A stretch of 64,000 nt of DNA from Campylobacter rectus (GCF_004803795.1 NZ_CP012543.1:1488001-1552000); one strand, 5' to 3'; positions 17,641 through 27,454 are shown, numbered from the stretch's first letter. Numbers and translations: made by a program. Notes: generated by a model not told the origin, from the sequence alone.

Positions 17641-17930
17641 TGTTGAGCCTGTAATTTTAAAAACAAAGACTCGAATATAACAATCGGCATTGCGCCGGGC
17701 GCTAAAAAGTAAATTTAATCAATCCTCAAGATAAATTAGTTTGCGTTAGATCGCGCACAAAAAGCACGCACGGCGGTCCGTCTAGCATCGGACGACCGAA
17801 CTAAATTAAATTTTATTTTCAAATTTGCGATAAATTTAAGCTAAATTTCGCCGCCCTTGCCTCTCAAAAAGTAAAATTTAAGCGAAAAAGATGAAATTTG
17901 ACGATCCGGGGGCTTAAAATTTGAGTGAAT

Positions 17931-18467
17931 TTACGCGTTTTGCTTCGCCTCTTCTTTGCGCTTTTCCTCGTTTCGCCTTTGCGCGGCTTGTTTTTGCAGG
18001 TTCGCTTGGTAAATTTTAAAGATATGATCTTCTAAAATCACGACCTGAAAAGTGCCTTCAAACACCTTGATATCCTTGGTTTTGCCGGTTACGCGCACCT
18101 CGCGTTTTTTGCTCTCGTTAAAATGCGAGCGCGCGTCGAATTCGATCGCTTCATTTACCCTAGTCGGGGCGAAAAAATGTATCTTAGCGCCGATAACGAC
18201 GCTAAAAGTCTCATTGACCGCCGCCATCGCCGCGTAGCTAGCCGCCGAAAAAACAAATCCGCTGTGAATCAGCCCCTCACCGTCGGCGACCATATCGTTT
18301 GTAGCAAAAAAGCGCGTTTTGGCGTGATTTGGCTCGAGCTGCGTCACGGCGCCGCTTAAGCTGATTTTTATATTCGGCGAGGTTTTTAGCTCGTTGCGAA
18401 ACGGATTTTCGTCCTCGGGCAGCACCACGCTGTCGCTACTGTTGTCGTCGTAGATATTTTCGTCCAT
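17931..18467 (-). CDS. Hot-dog-fold protein, Cj0977-like
   Basis: 178 residues. A single hot-dog domain (about 30-150; DGEGLIHSGFVFSAASYAAMAAVN is the helix, with the conserved G.LIHsG) resembling acyl-CoA thioesterases and FapR, followed by a charged Lys/Glu/Arg-rich tail (150-178). The neighbours cmoB and the small lipoprotein match the context of C. jejuni Cj0977, a flagella-coregulated hot-dog protein needed for invasion (from memory). No clear catalytic Asp/Glu in the thioesterase position, so a binding role is possible. It starts 11 bases after cmoB. Confidence 0.75.
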   Translation of the reverse strand: MDENIYDDNSSDSVVLPEDENPFRNELKTSPNIKISLSGAVTQLEPNHAKTRFFATNDMVADGEGLIHSGFVFSAASYAAMAAVNETFSVVIGAKIHFFAPTRVNEAIEFDARSHFNESKKREVRVTGKTKDIKVFEGTFQVVILEDHIFKIYQANLQKQAAQRRNEEKRKEEAKQNA

Positions 18468-18478
18468 TTTTCACCTTT

Positions 18479-19384
18479 TTATACGCTTAGTTTTAGATAG
18501 ACCCGTTTTGGCGCGGGATAGCCCTCGACCGTGCGCGTAGGGTCTGCGGGATCGAGGAAATCGCCCAAGCTCTGCCCCAAGATCCACTCGGTTTTTCGCT
18601 GCTCGTGCGCGTCCGTGGGCTTTGTGGCTAAAATTTGCGCGTCTTTAAATTTCGCCCTCTCGCACCAGTTTAAAAGCGCGTTTATAGTCGGCACGAAGTA
18701 GATATTCGGTATCTTTGAGTATGTATTTTTAGGACTCAGGGCAAAATCGCCCTGCATATCAAGATACATCGTGTCCAAAAAGAGCTCGCCGCCCGCATTT
18801 AGCGCGCCTTTTAGCTCTTTTAGCGTACGCACCGGATCGCTTCTGTGATAGAGTACGCCAAGACAAAATAGCGCGTCAAATTTAACGCCGTAGTGCGGCA
18901 GATGCTCTACGCCTAGCAGCTCGTACTCTATACCCGAGCGCGCGAACGCATCGATAAATTTAAACTGCAAAAAGCTCATAACGCCCGGATCAAAGCCGAT
19001 CAGCTTTTTTGGACGCTTTGGTAGCATGCGAAAGAGATAGTAGCCGTTGTTACAACCGATATCGCCCACGACCTTGTCCGCTAGATCCATATGCGGAGCA
19101 AGCAGGTTAAATTTAACAAAACTCCTCCACTCGCTATCTATCAAGATGTCGTCTATCTTAAAGGGTCCCTTGCGCCACGAGCGTAAATTTAGCGCCGTTT
19201 GCAGCGTCTCTTCGCGCCGGGTGGGGGTTAAATTTGCATTTATCTCGACTATATCGTCAAATTTAAGCTCAAACTCGCGCCCCTTAAATTTAGCCGCCAG
19301 CTCCTCTACCTCCCGCATCAAAGGCGCGTAGGTTTTGCCCGCCAGCTCCCTAGCCTTAGCCGCTCTAGCCGCTTCTAAGCTCAT
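18479..19384 (-). CDS. cmoB: tRNA U34 carboxymethyltransferase
   Basis: Uses carboxy-SAM to convert 5-hydroxyuridine to 5-carboxymethoxyuridine at wobble position 34. About 300 residues with the SAM-fold motif VVGDIGCNNGYYLFRM, IGFDPG, FCLGVLYHRSDP and the C-terminal WILGQSLGDFLDP expected of CmoB. ATG at 19384 follows a GTG; either could initiate, and both overlap the stop of the upstream lipoprotein gene (TGATG), so the genes are translationally coupled. Confidence 0.93.
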   Translation of the reverse strand: MSLEAARAAKARELAGKTYAPLMREVEELAAKFKGREFELKFDDIVEINANLTPTRREETLQTALNLRSWRKGPFKIDDILIDSEWRSFVKFNLLAPHMDLADKVVGDIGCNNGYYLFRMLPKRPKKLIGFDPGVMSFLQFKFIDAFARSGIEYELLGVEHLPHYGVKFDALFCLGVLYHRSDPVRTLKELKGALNAGGELFLDTMYLDMQGDFALSPKNTYSKIPNIYFVPTINALLNWCERAKFKDAQILATKPTDAHEQRKTEWILGQSLGDFLDPADPTRTVEGYPAPKRVYLKLSV

Positions 19385-19563
19385 CACTCCGTCCAGTCGA
19401 TGATGTTTTTAGGGCACTCTTTGCGGTAGGTGCCCGTCGCGTCGTAGTACTCCTTGCACTCGTTGTAGTACTTCGTCGTCACGCCGCGGTCGTTTAAAAA
19501 CACGCAACCGCCCAGTATCGCCGCCAGAGACGAGAAAAATAAAATTTGCGCTAGAGTTTTCAT
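19384..19563 (-). CDS. Small lipoprotein, Cj0978-like
   Basis: 59 residues: MKTLAQILFFSSLAAILGGC gives a lipoprotein signal with lipobox LGGC (C20), then a short mature part with two more cysteines (YNECKEYY, KECPKNI). Size and place next to cmoB match the small lipoprotein Cj0978c of C. jejuni. Its start overlaps the end of the next upstream gene by four bases (ATGA) and its stop overlaps cmoB. Function unknown; the two mature cysteines could form a disulfide. Confidence 0.75.
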   Translation of the reverse strand: MKTLAQILFFSSLAAILGGCVFLNDRGVTTKYYNECKEYYDATGTYRKECPKNIIDWTE

Positions 19564-19787
19564 TTGAAAAATTTAGCGTGCTTTTTCTTCATGTATTCGA
19601 CGACTTCGAGCACCTCGTCCACGCCCTCGGCGCCCGAGTTTTCCAGCGCGTCGTCGATGCACTCGATGTAGGTCTCGGCGGCGTCCTCGAGCCTATCTTT
19701 TTTCACGCCGGCATAATACAGCATCGCCTCCAGCATCATCGAAAGCTCGTAGCTTAGCTCGTCTACGGTAGGTTCTATTTCTTTCAT
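19560..19787 (-). CDS. Small acidic helical protein
   Basis: 75 residues, strongly acidic and predicted helical throughout (ELSYELSMMLEAMLYYAG, LENSGAEGVDEVLEVVEYMKK). No domain recognised. It lies four bases after the DHH phosphoesterase gene's stop and overlaps the lipoprotein gene, so it is a genuine operon member by position. Confidence 0.65.
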   Translation of the reverse strand: MKEIEPTVDELSYELSMMLEAMLYYAGVKKDRLEDAAETYIECIDDALENSGAEGVDEVLEVVEYMKKKHAKFFK

Positions 19788-19790
19788 TTT

Positions 19791-20909
19791 CTATCCTTGT
19801 AAAATCGTTTTTTTGGTTATTAGGTCGGTTATCTGCGCTTTTACGTTTTCATAGCTAAAGCTATCCTTAAAGCCCGCAAAAAGCCCGCCGCTAGCGTTCA
19901 CGTGTCCGCCGCCGCCGACTAAATTTTTAGCCATCCGGCTCACGTCCGCCTTGCCGTTGGCGCGAAAGCTCAGCGTCTTTTTGCTCGTAACGTCGATGAA
20001 AAAATCAATATCGGGGTTCGCGACTAAAAAATCATTGCCGATAACCGAGGTATTGCCGATATTGTAGGTCAAAATGCCGTTAAGGTCGTTATATTTTATG
20101 CTAAATTTCTCTTTTTCCTCGCTTAGTTTTTTTACGACGAAGGCTGAGATCAGGTTGCTTAGCGTATCGTTTTTATCCTCTTTAAAAAAGTCCTTTTTAA
20201 ATCCGAAAATCGCCTCGTCAAGCCCGACGTAGTCGTCTCCCGCGTCAAAAAACTCCCGCGCTCGTTTGATTAGATAAAAAAGATAACGCGAATTTTCAGC
20301 CTCAAACATCGTTTTATTTATCTCTTTTGCGTTTGCGACGAGTCCGAGTCCGACCTTGCCCATTTCAAAATTTACGTCGTCTTTTAGCCAGATATCGACC
20401 GCATTTACAACGTCGCTAAAGTGATTTAGGCTCGCATCGACCCCGTAAATTTTAGCGAAAAAATCATGCGTGATCTTAGTCGCGCACCTTGAGCTATCTA
20501 AAAAATACCAGCTAAATTTGCTCGCACACTCGGCTCCGCTTTGGTGGTGATCGAGGAGCAAAATTTTAGCGTTTTTATTTGCTAGCGCCTTCTCGTAGGC
20601 TTCGCACTGCTCCACGGTTAAATTTAGATCCGTTATCAGGATAAGCGCTTTTTCGTCATTTTTAATCGCTTCGGTTTCGCCGCGATTTTCGGACGCATCT
20701 TGCGAGCTCTCGTTTTGCTCGCCGCTTAAATTTGACTGCGCCTTGACTACGCTTTTATCCGAAATTTGAGCCAAAATTTGATCAAATTTCTCGTCGATCT
20801 CCTTGCCGTAGTTTGAGTTATAAAATTTAACGTTTTTAAAATAGTGATTCGTTATTACCTGCGCGCCATATCCGTCCAGATCGGTGTGCGAGAGGTGGTG
20901 GATGGTCAT
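19791..20909 (-). CDS. DHH/DHHA1 family phosphoesterase
   Basis: 372 residues. Motif I HTDLDGYG near the N-terminus, DHH in ILLLDHHQSG, and the C-terminal DHHA1 signature GGGGHVNASGG. These are features of nanoRNase/cyclic-dinucleotide or bypass phosphoesterases with two metal ions; the substrate cannot be told. A Ser/Glu/Asn-rich insertion (about 58-85) separates the first motif from the rest. It follows flhA by eight bases and is probably cotranscribed with it. Confidence 0.88.
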   Translation of the reverse strand: MTIHHLSHTDLDGYGAQVITNHYFKNVKFYNSNYGKEIDEKFDQILAQISDKSVVKAQSNLSGEQNESSQDASENRGETEAIKNDEKALILITDLNLTVEQCEAYEKALANKNAKILLLDHHQSGAECASKFSWYFLDSSRCATKITHDFFAKIYGVDASLNHFSDVVNAVDIWLKDDVNFEMGKVGLGLVANAKEINKTMFEAENSRYLFYLIKRAREFFDAGDDYVGLDEAIFGFKKDFFKEDKNDTLSNLISAFVVKKLSEEKEKFSIKYNDLNGILTYNIGNTSVIGNDFLVANPDIDFFIDVTSKKTLSFRANGKADVSRMAKNLVGGGGHVNASGGLFAGFKDSFSYENVKAQITDLITKKTILQG

Positions 20910-20917
20910 TTTATTCC

Positions 20918-23080
20918 TTACAAATTTGATATTTCTATCGTGCCTAACGTCTCAAACGGCGTATTTGCCGCAACTTCGGCAAAGCTAAGCACCGTAATAT
21001 CTATGGCGAAATTCGCGCAGATATCGGCGATAAATTTACGCAAGCTAGGCTCCACGCAAAGTATCATCGAGCCGTACTCCGAGATCGGCCGCTTCGCCCT
21101 CGCCTCGCGCAGAGCCTGCACGATCGCCGACGTCTGCGAGACGTTTATCATCAGGTGATACGCGCCGTCTTTATACTGCACGGCGTCGATCAGCTTTTGC
21201 TGTGCGGCTGGCTCCATCACGTAAAAATTTAGCCGCCCGCCCTCATCGACGTAAAGCGAAGTGATGGCGCGAGCAAGCGCGGTGCGGACGTGCTCGACGA
21301 TCATATCGAGGTTCTTGCTAACCTCGGCGATGTCGCTTAGCGCCTCCAGGATGCTTAGCATATCTTTTATCGGGATGTGGTCTTTTAGCAGCGCTTTTAG
21401 CACCTTTTGAACGACTCCGATAGGCGCGATGCGCAGCGTATCCTCGACGATGACGGGGTATTCCGATTTTAGCTTGTCGAGTAAATTTTGCGTCTCTTGG
21501 CGGGTTAGCAGCTCGGCGGCGTTTTGTTTTATCAGCTCGCTCATGTGCGTGGAGATGACGCTCGCGGGATCTACGATCGTGTAGCCGCTTAGTATCGCAT
21601 CCTCCTTCACGCTCGCATCGATCCATAACGCGTCTAGGCCAAACGCCGGCTCTTTAGTCGGGATGCCCTCGATGTTGTCGCTAACCAGCCCGCTATCCAT
21701 CGCGAGGAATTTATCCGCGTAAATTTCCCCCTGCCCGATCACGACGCCTTTTAGCTTGAAGCGGTATTCGTTGGGCGGTAGTTGGAGGTTGTCGCGGATG
21801 CGGATCTTTGGCATCAAAAAACCAAGCTGAGCCGCGATATTTCGGCGCATCGCTCGTATGCGCTCGATGAGATCGGTCTCGGCGATCTTTAGCAGGCCGT
21901 AACCCAGATCAAGCTCTAAAATTTCAAGCTTTAAGATATCGTTTATCTTAGCTTCCTCTTCGCGGGCGATCTCTTCTTCGCTTTTTTTAGGAGGTTTGGG
22001 TGCGGCCTGCCCCTCCTCTTCGCCTTGCGCCAAGCCCATGCTTTGGGCTTTGGAGGTCAAATTTATCTTACCCTCTTTTACCTCTTTCATCACGTAGCCC
22101 ATACTTAAAAACAGAAGCGAGATAAAGCCCAGAGATAGCGTCGGAAGCCCTGGAACTAGGGCAAAAACAAAGAGTATAAAGCCGACTATTAAAAGCGTTT
22201 TGTATTCGCCTAGCAGCTGCGTTAGCGAGCCCTCGGCGAAATTTTCATCGTCCTTGCTGGCTCGAGTGATGATGATCGCCGTAGCCGTCGACGTGATGAG
22301 GCCCGGGATCTGGCTCACCAGGCCGTCGCCGATCGTTAGGATCGTGTAGTTTTGCGCCGAGGTAGCCATATCTAGACCGTACTGAAACGAGCCGATGAGA
22401 AAGCCGCCGACGATGTTTATGATCGTGATGATGATGCCCGCGACCGCATCGCCTTTGATAAATTTGGACGAACCGTCCATCGCTCCGTAGAAATTCGCCT
22501 CGCTGATGATAGCTTCGCGGCGCTGCCTAGCTGTCTTTTCGTCGATTAGGCCGGCGTTTAGGTCGGCGTCTATCGCCATTTGCTTACCGGGCATCGCATC
22601 GAGCGTAAATCTCGCCTGCACCTCGCTCACGCGCGTCGAACCCTTGGTGACGACCATGAAATTTATAAGCACTAGGATCGTAAATACGATCACGCCGATG
22701 ACGTAGTTGCCGCCCACGACGAACTGTCCGAAGCTTGAGATTATCTCGCTCACTGCATCCGGACCGTTGTGTCCTTCGCTCAAAATCATACGCGTGGTGG
22801 CGATATTTAGCGAGAGCCTAAAAAGCGTGATGATGAGAACGAGCGTCGGAAAGGTGCTAAGGTCGGTGGGCTTTGGCACGTAAACGGAGATCAGGATGAT
22901 GAGCACCGAGATAGAGATGGAAAGCGCAAGAAAAAAATCCAAAACCGCGCTGGGAAGCGGCACGATGATGACGGCTAAAATCACCATTATCACACCCACT
23001 ATCGTTAGGCTTCTAAATTTAACGATAGGCTCTAAAAAGGGTGCGACCAGAGTTAGAATATTGCGCTTTTGTTTTGCCAA
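20918..23080 (-). CDS. flhA: Flagellar type III export protein FlhA
   Basis: Central ion-conducting and substrate-switching component of the flagellar type III export gate. 720 residues. The N-terminal half has eight predicted membrane helices and the FHIPEP-family cytoplasmic loop (FTLDAMPGKQMAIDADLNAG). The C-terminal half is the cytoplasmic nonamer-ring domain after a charged linker near 345-375. In C. jejuni FlhA is also needed for expression of sigma-54-dependent flagellar genes (established knowledge); rpoN is in this same window. Three bases after the Rrf2 gene. Confidence 0.97.
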   Translation of the reverse strand: MAKQKRNILTLVAPFLEPIVKFRSLTIVGVIMVILAVIIVPLPSAVLDFFLALSISISVLIILISVYVPKPTDLSTFPTLVLIITLFRLSLNIATTRMILSEGHNGPDAVSEIISSFGQFVVGGNYVIGVIVFTILVLINFMVVTKGSTRVSEVQARFTLDAMPGKQMAIDADLNAGLIDEKTARQRREAIISEANFYGAMDGSSKFIKGDAVAGIIITIINIVGGFLIGSFQYGLDMATSAQNYTILTIGDGLVSQIPGLITSTATAIIITRASKDDENFAEGSLTQLLGEYKTLLIVGFILFVFALVPGLPTLSLGFISLLFLSMGYVMKEVKEGKINLTSKAQSMGLAQGEEEGQAAPKPPKKSEEEIAREEEAKINDILKLEILELDLGYGLLKIAETDLIERIRAMRRNIAAQLGFLMPKIRIRDNLQLPPNEYRFKLKGVVIGQGEIYADKFLAMDSGLVSDNIEGIPTKEPAFGLDALWIDASVKEDAILSGYTIVDPASVISTHMSELIKQNAAELLTRQETQNLLDKLKSEYPVIVEDTLRIAPIGVVQKVLKALLKDHIPIKDMLSILEALSDIAEVSKNLDMIVEHVRTALARAITSLYVDEGGRLNFYVMEPAAQQKLIDAVQYKDGAYHLMINVSQTSAIVQALREARAKRPISEYGSMILCVEPSLRKFIADICANFAIDITVLSFAEVAANTPFETLGTIEISNL

Positions 23081-23083
23081 AAT

Positions 23084-23488
23084 TTACTTCTTCATTATAT
23101 TTGCTAGCGTAATCGTATCTAAAAAATCATCGATTCTAGACTGTAACGCGCTAAACATCGGCCAAATTTGACACATTCTGTTTTTGCTTGAGCTACAGCC
23201 TTCTTGCGAGATCGAGCACTCAAATACCGCCATTTTGCGTTTTTCCGCACTTTCGATTACTCTTTTTATGCTGATATCTCCCGGCTTTTGCGCGAGCATA
23301 AATCCGCCGTTTGCGCCCTTAAACGAAATCAAAATGCCCTCTCTGGCCAAATTTTGCAAAATTTTGGCCAAAAAGCTTTTTGATATCTCAAGCTCGCCCG
23401 ACATCGTATCGACATCGGAGGGAGCGTCTTTTTGCGCTATATAAATCAGCGAAAGCAGCGCGTATTCGCTTGCTTTTGTCAAAAGCAT
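23084..23488 (-). CDS. Rrf2-family transcriptional regulator
   Basis: 134 residues. N-terminal winged helix (MLLTKASEYALLSLIYIA, SFLAKILQNLAREGILISFKGANGGF) and three cysteines C91, C98, C106 in the usual cluster-binding region, so an Fe-S sensor of redox, NO or iron-sulfur status is likely (family knowledge). Upstream of flhA by three bases and divergent from rpsO. From memory, the flhA-Rrf2-rpsO arrangement is conserved in C. jejuni. Confidence 0.9.
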   Translation of the reverse strand: MLLTKASEYALLSLIYIAQKDAPSDVDTMSGELEISKSFLAKILQNLAREGILISFKGANGGFMLAQKPGDISIKRVIESAEKRKMAVFECSISQEGCSSSKNRMCQIWPMFSALQSRIDDFLDTITLANIMKK

Positions 23489-23592
23489 AAATTCCCCTTA
23501 AATTTTTTGCTGACATTTTATTAAATTTTATCTGCAAATTTGATTAAATCAATATTTTTTAAAACCGGCGCCGCATTTTTTGATTTTTATGA

Positions 23593-23598
23593 TATAAT
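23593..23598 (+). promoter_or_regulatory. -10 element of rpsO
   Basis: TATAAT preceded by a T-rich tract (TGATTTTTATGA), the typical Campylobacter sigma-70 promoter shape, 34 bases before the rpsO start codon. Confidence 0.65.
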
Positions 23599-23632
23599 CG
23601 CCTTTTCTAATCTCACCAATCAGGAGGTCATT

Positions 23633-23905
23633 ATGGCTTTGGATTCGGCTAAAAAAGCAGAAATTGTTGCGAAATTCGCTAGAAAAGAGAAAGATACGGG
23701 CTCTCCGGAAGTTCAGATCGCATTGCTAACCGCAAGAGTCGAGGAGCTAACCGAGCACCTAAAAATCTATAAAAAAGATCACTCGTCTCGCCTCGGACTA
23801 CTTAAAATAGTCGGCCGCAGAAAACGCTTGATGAAATATCTAAAAGCTAAAGATTACGCAGCTTACACAAAAGTTATCGCTGAGCTAAATCTCAGAGATA
23901 AATAA
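23633..23905 (+). CDS. rpsO: 30S ribosomal protein S15
   Basis: 90 residues, the family's standard length: [56 protein letters not shown]. Binds 16S rRNA early in 30S assembly. The frame is open further upstream, but CAGGAGG at 23621-23627 fixes this ATG. Monocistronic, with its own promoter and terminator. Confidence 0.98.
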   Translation: MALDSAKKAEIVAKFARKEKDTGSPEVQIALLTARVEELTEHLKIYKKDHSSRLGLLKIVGRRKRLMKYLKAKDYAAYTKVIAELNLRDK

Positions 23906-23910
23906 TCCCA

Positions 23911-23935
23911 AGCCCCAAATTCGGGGCTTTTCTTT
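23911..23935 (+). terminator. Intrinsic terminator of rpsO
   Basis: Stem AGCCCC/GGGGCT with loop AAATTC, followed by TTTTCTTT, six bases after the rpsO stop. Confidence 0.85.
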
Positions 23936-24171
23936 CAAATTTTACTTTTTACTCATTTCAAAATTTGACTTGGCAAATTTTTAAAATTTTTAGCGATAAA
24001 GCTAAATTTTTACAAAATAAACGATACAAAAAACAAACCGAATTTGCCCTACTCTTACATTAAATAGATTCAAATTTTCCCGCATGTCGCTCAACTTATC
24101 TAAATTTTACTTCATAAACTTTGAGCTAACTACGCTAAAGTTATCTAAGTAAATTTTTTTAACTCAAACCC

Positions 24172-24201
24172 TTGACAATTATCCGCTCAATGTTGTATAA
24201 T
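24172..24201 (+). promoter_or_regulatory. Consensus promoter of hrcA-grpE-dnaK
   Basis: TTGACA at 24172-24177 and TATAAT at 24196-24201 with 18-base spacing: a full consensus housekeeping promoter, unusual in Campylobacter where -35 boxes are normally weak. Such a strong promoter fits an operon held down by a repressor. Confidence 0.85.
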
Positions 24202-24205
24202 GCGC

Positions 24206-24232
24206 CTAGCAATTTAAAGGAGAGAGTGCTAA
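24206..24232 (+). promoter_or_regulatory. CIRCE-like HrcA operator
   Basis: The right half GAGTGCTAA (24224-24232) is a perfect CIRCE half-site. The left half CTAGCAATT (24206-24214) matches six of nine positions of TTAGCACTC at the standard nine-base spacing. It begins five bases after the -10 box and ends one base before the hrcA ATG, covering the transcription start and ribosome site. This predicts HrcA autorepression, probably relieved by heat. Confidence 0.75.
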
Positions 24233-24233
24233 T

Positions 24234-25013
24234 ATGATAAAGGTGAGCAAGCGAGATCTGATACTTGATTCTATCATTCAAGCTTATCTTAGCGACAACG
24301 CTCCAATCGGCTCTAGCGAGCTTGGTTCGCGTATGGCGATGTCGATCCCGGCCTCTACGATCAGGGTTTATTTTAAAAAGCTCTCCGACGAGGGCGCGAT
24401 TACGCAGTTTCACGTTAGCGGCGGCAGGATACCAACGGCTGCGACGATGAGAGATTATTGGCGAGCTAGGTTAAATTTTGACGAAACGCTAGATATCGCA
24501 AATCCTAGCCTACTAAAGTTGCTAAGCGATAAATTTGAAATTTACGCGATGGTTTTTGAAAGCAAAGCCCAAACGCTAAACGAGGTCTTAAATTTAAACA
24601 ATAGATTTTTGATTTTGAGCTTTAGTGAGGACGAGATCGCGCTCAAATTTAACTCGAAAGTCGAGAAATTTTTGAGCAATCTCATCGGCATAGACCTCGA
24701 CAGACTCGAGCTTACCTGTATGCAGGTGGGTCTAAACGAGCTAAGAAACAAGATAGCTGAGCTAAAGCGCACTAAAATTCGCTTTTTAGAAAACGAAAAG
24801 GTTGCGCTTGAAATTTTCGGCGAGAGCTTTAAAAATGCGCTAAACCCTAGCTTTGAGATGGTTTTTGACTCAAATTTGGTATTTTTCGGCGAGAACTACC
24901 TAGGTATGAAGCTAGGCGTAAATTTTGAAGGCAAAGAGGCCAAAATGCTTTGCGCAGGCAGTATTTATAATGACTATGAAAGATTTTTAAACAACCTAAA
25001 GGAGGCGGCATGA
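24234..25013 (+). CDS. hrcA: Heat-inducible transcription repressor HrcA
   Basis: 259 residues, shorter than the roughly 340 of Bacillus HrcA, as in other Campylobacterota. N-terminal winged-helix: DLILDSIIQAYLSDNAPIGSSEL, then the conserved S.STIR element seen as IPASTIRVYFKKLSDEGAI. Represses chaperone genes by binding CIRCE; such a site lies across its own start. Overlaps grpE by four bases. Confidence 0.93.
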   Translation: MIKVSKRDLILDSIIQAYLSDNAPIGSSELGSRMAMSIPASTIRVYFKKLSDEGAITQFHVSGGRIPTAATMRDYWRARLNFDETLDIANPSLLKLLSDKFEIYAMVFESKAQTLNEVLNLNNRFLILSFSEDEIALKFNSKVEKFLSNLIGIDLDRLELTCMQVGLNELRNKIAELKRTKIRFLENEKVALEIFGESFKNALNPSFEMVFDSNLVFFGENYLGMKLGVNFEGKEAKMLCAGSIYNDYERFLNNLKEAA

Positions 25014-25537
25014 ACGAGAATGAAAACGTGGAACTTGAGCAGCAAATCCCGTCAAATTTCGACGAGAGTATCAGCTTTGAGGGCTTGGATGCGAAATACA
25101 TAGAGCTTCAAAAGCAGCTTGAGGAGCTAACGGATAAGTATTATAGAGCCAATGCGGACTTTGAAAACATCAAAAAGCGTTTCGAAAAGGAAAAAGCGGA
25201 CATCGCGACGTATGCGAACGAGAAATTCGCGCGAGATCTGCTCCCCGTAATAGACGCGCTTGAGATGGCGGTAAATTTTGAAACAGAGGGCGACGAATAC
25301 GCGGCGAAAATCAAAGAAGGTATCTACATAACGATAGATCAGTTTAAAAAGTGTTTCGAGAAAAACGGCATCACGGCGATCGAAGCGAACGAAGACTTTG
25401 ACCCGAATTTTCACAACGCTATGCTCCAAGTAGAAAGCGAAGACGTGGAAAAAGGTAAGATCGTGCAAGTGATACAAAAAGGCTACCTCATCAACGGCAG
25501 GATTTTGCGCCCTGCGATGGTGTCGATAGCGAAGTAA
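25010..25537 (+). CDS. grpE: Nucleotide exchange factor GrpE
   Basis: DnaK co-chaperone. 175 residues: acidic N-terminus, long coiled-coil helix (about 30-90, with LTDKYYRANADFENIKKRFE), and beta-domain ending in the signature VQVIQKGYLINGRILRPAMVSIAK region. Overlaps hrcA by four bases; 34 bases before dnaK. Confidence 0.96.
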   Translation: MNENENVELEQQIPSNFDESISFEGLDAKYIELQKQLEELTDKYYRANADFENIKKRFEKEKADIATYANEKFARDLLPVIDALEMAVNFETEGDEYAAKIKEGIYITIDQFKKCFEKNGITAIEANEDFDPNFHNAMLQVESEDVEKGKIVQVIQKGYLINGRILRPAMVSIAK

Positions 25538-25571
25538 AATTGAAATAAAAATTTAATAAAAAGGAAAAACA

Positions 25572-27449
25572 ATGGCAAAAGTAATAGGCATAGACCTAGG
25601 AACGACGAATTCATGCGTGAGCGTGTATGAGCGAGGCGAAGCGAAAGTGATCCCTAACAAAGAGGGTAAAAATACGACTCCTTCGGTCGTGGCGTTTACC
25701 GATAAGGGCGAAATTTTAGTAGGCGACAGCGCAAAACGCCAAGCCGTCACAAACCCTGAAAAAACCATCTACTCTATCAAAAGAATAATGGGTCTAATGA
25801 GCAACGAGAAAAACGCGCAGGAGGCCAAATCTCGCCTACCGTATCACGTCGTGGATAGAAACGGCGCGTGCGCTATCGAGATCGCGGGCAAGGTCTACAC
25901 TCCGCAAGAAATCTCCGCAAAAGTGCTCATAAAACTAAAAGAAGACGCGGAAAGCTATCTGGGCGAAACGGTCGTAGACGCCGTCATCACGGTGCCTGCG
26001 TACTTTAACGATAGCCAAAGAAAAGCGACTAAAGAGGCCGGCACGATCGCGGGGCTAAACGTGCTTCGCATCATAAACGAGCCTACCGCGGCGGCTCTTG
26101 CTTACGGTCTAGATAAAAAAGAGGCCGAAAAGATCATGGTTTACGACCTAGGCGGCGGTACGTTCGACGTTACGGTGCTAGAAACCGGCGATAGCGTGGT
26201 CGAGGTTTTGGCTACGGGCGGTAATGCGTTTCTCGGCGGCGACGACTTCGATAACCGCTTAATAGACTGGCTAACGAGCGAATTTAAAAGCGACGCCGGC
26301 ATCGATCTAAAAACCGACGTGATGGCTATGCAGCGCCTAAAAGAGGCAGCCGAAACAGCTAAAAAAGAGCTTAGCTCGGCACAAGAAACGACGATAAATT
26401 TACCGTTCATCACCGCCGACGCTACGGGCCCTAAACACCTCACAAAGACGCTAACCAGGGCTAAATTTGAGGGTATGATCGAGGATCTGGTCGCTCAAAC
26501 CATCACCAAGATAAACGAGGTCGTAAAAGACGCGGGCCTAAGCAAATCGGAAGTAAAAGAAGTCGTCATGGTGGGCGGCTCGACGCGCGTGCCTCTCGTG
26601 CAAGAGGAGGTCAAAAAAGCGTTTGGCAAAGAGTTAAATAAAAGCGTAAATCCGGACGAAGTCGTAGCTATCGGCGCGGCGATCCAAGGCGCCGTCATCA
26701 AAGGCGACGTAAAAGACGTGTTGCTCCTAGACGTCACTCCGCTAAGCCTAGGTATCGAGACTCTAGGCGGTGTGATGACGAAAATCATCGAAAAAGGCAC
26801 GACTATCCCGGTTAAGAAAAATCAAGTATTTTCAACCGCCGAGGATAACCAAAGCGCCGTCACGATCCACGTGCTACAAGGCGAGCGCGAATTTGCCCGC
26901 GACAACAAGTCTTTGGGTCAGTTTAACCTAGAGGGCATCCCTGCCGCTCCTCGCGGAGTGCCTCAGATCGAGGTTGAATTTGACATCGACGCCAACGGCA
27001 TCCTAACGGTCTCTGCTAAAGACAAGGCTACAGGCAAAGCCCAAAATATCACGATCTCAGGCTCAAGCGGCCTAAGCGAAGACGAGATCAACAACATGGT
27101 CAAAGACGCCGAGCTACACAAAGAGGACGATAAAAAACGCAAAGACGCGGTAGAGGCGCGCAACCAGGCCGACGCGCTTGCGCACCAAACGCAAAAGAGC
27201 CTCGACGAGCTAGGCGAAAAGATCCCGGCCGAGGACAGAGAGCGCATCCAAAAGGCGCTTGACGAGCTAAAAGAGACGCTAAAAGACGAAAACGCAAGCA
27301 AAGAGCAGATCGACGCAAAGGTCAAAACTCTAAGCGAAGCCAGCCATAAGCTAGCCGAAGCGATGTATAAAAAAGACGGCGCTGCGGGCGAGCAAGCAAA
27401 CGGCGGCAAGAAAAAAGACGACGACGTCATCGACGCCGAAGTAGAGTAA
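25572..27449 (+). CDS. dnaK: Chaperone protein DnaK (Hsp70)
   Basis: ATP-dependent chaperone, 625 residues. [14 protein letters not shown] at the N-terminus, [15 protein letters not shown], the VGGSTRVP motif, linker [14 protein letters not shown], substrate-binding domain, helical lid and the C-terminal EEVD-like tail ending [16 protein letters not shown] ribosome site. Last gene of the hrcA operon, followed by two hairpins. dnaJ is not adjacent. Confidence 0.98.
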   Translation: MAKVIGIDLGTTNSCVSVYERGEAKVIPNKEGKNTTPSVVAFTDKGEILVGDSAKRQAVTNPEKTIYSIKRIMGLMSNEKNAQEAKSRLPYHVVDRNGACAIEIAGKVYTPQEISAKVLIKLKEDAESYLGETVVDAVITVPAYFNDSQRKATKEAGTIAGLNVLRIINEPTAAALAYGLDKKEAEKIMVYDLGGGTFDVTVLETGDSVVEVLATGGNAFLGGDDFDNRLIDWLTSEFKSDAGIDLKTDVMAMQRLKEAAETAKKELSSAQETTINLPFITADATGPKHLTKTLTRAKFEGMIEDLVAQTITKINEVVKDAGLSKSEVKEVVMVGGSTRVPLVQEEVKKAFGKELNKSVNPDEVVAIGAAIQGAVIKGDVKDVLLLDVTPLSLGIETLGGVMTKIIEKGTTIPVKKNQVFSTAEDNQSAVTIHVLQGEREFARDNKSLGQFNLEGIPAAPRGVPQIEVEFDIDANGILTVSAKDKATGKAQNITISGSSGLSEDEINNMVKDAELHKEDDKKRKDAVEARNQADALAHQTQKSLDELGEKIPAEDRERIQKALDELKETLKDENASKEQIDAKVKTLSEASHKLAEAMYKKDGAAGEQANGGKKKDDDVIDAEVE

Positions 27450-27454
27450 AATTT

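Larger units (their letters stand above)
17183..17930. other. Intergenic with IS remnant
   Basis: About 750 bases without an intact gene between hydF and the convergent hot-dog gene. The middle holds an eroded piece of an IS1595-like element (17413-17640, listed separately). The remainder is AAATTT-rich. Confidence 0.6.
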
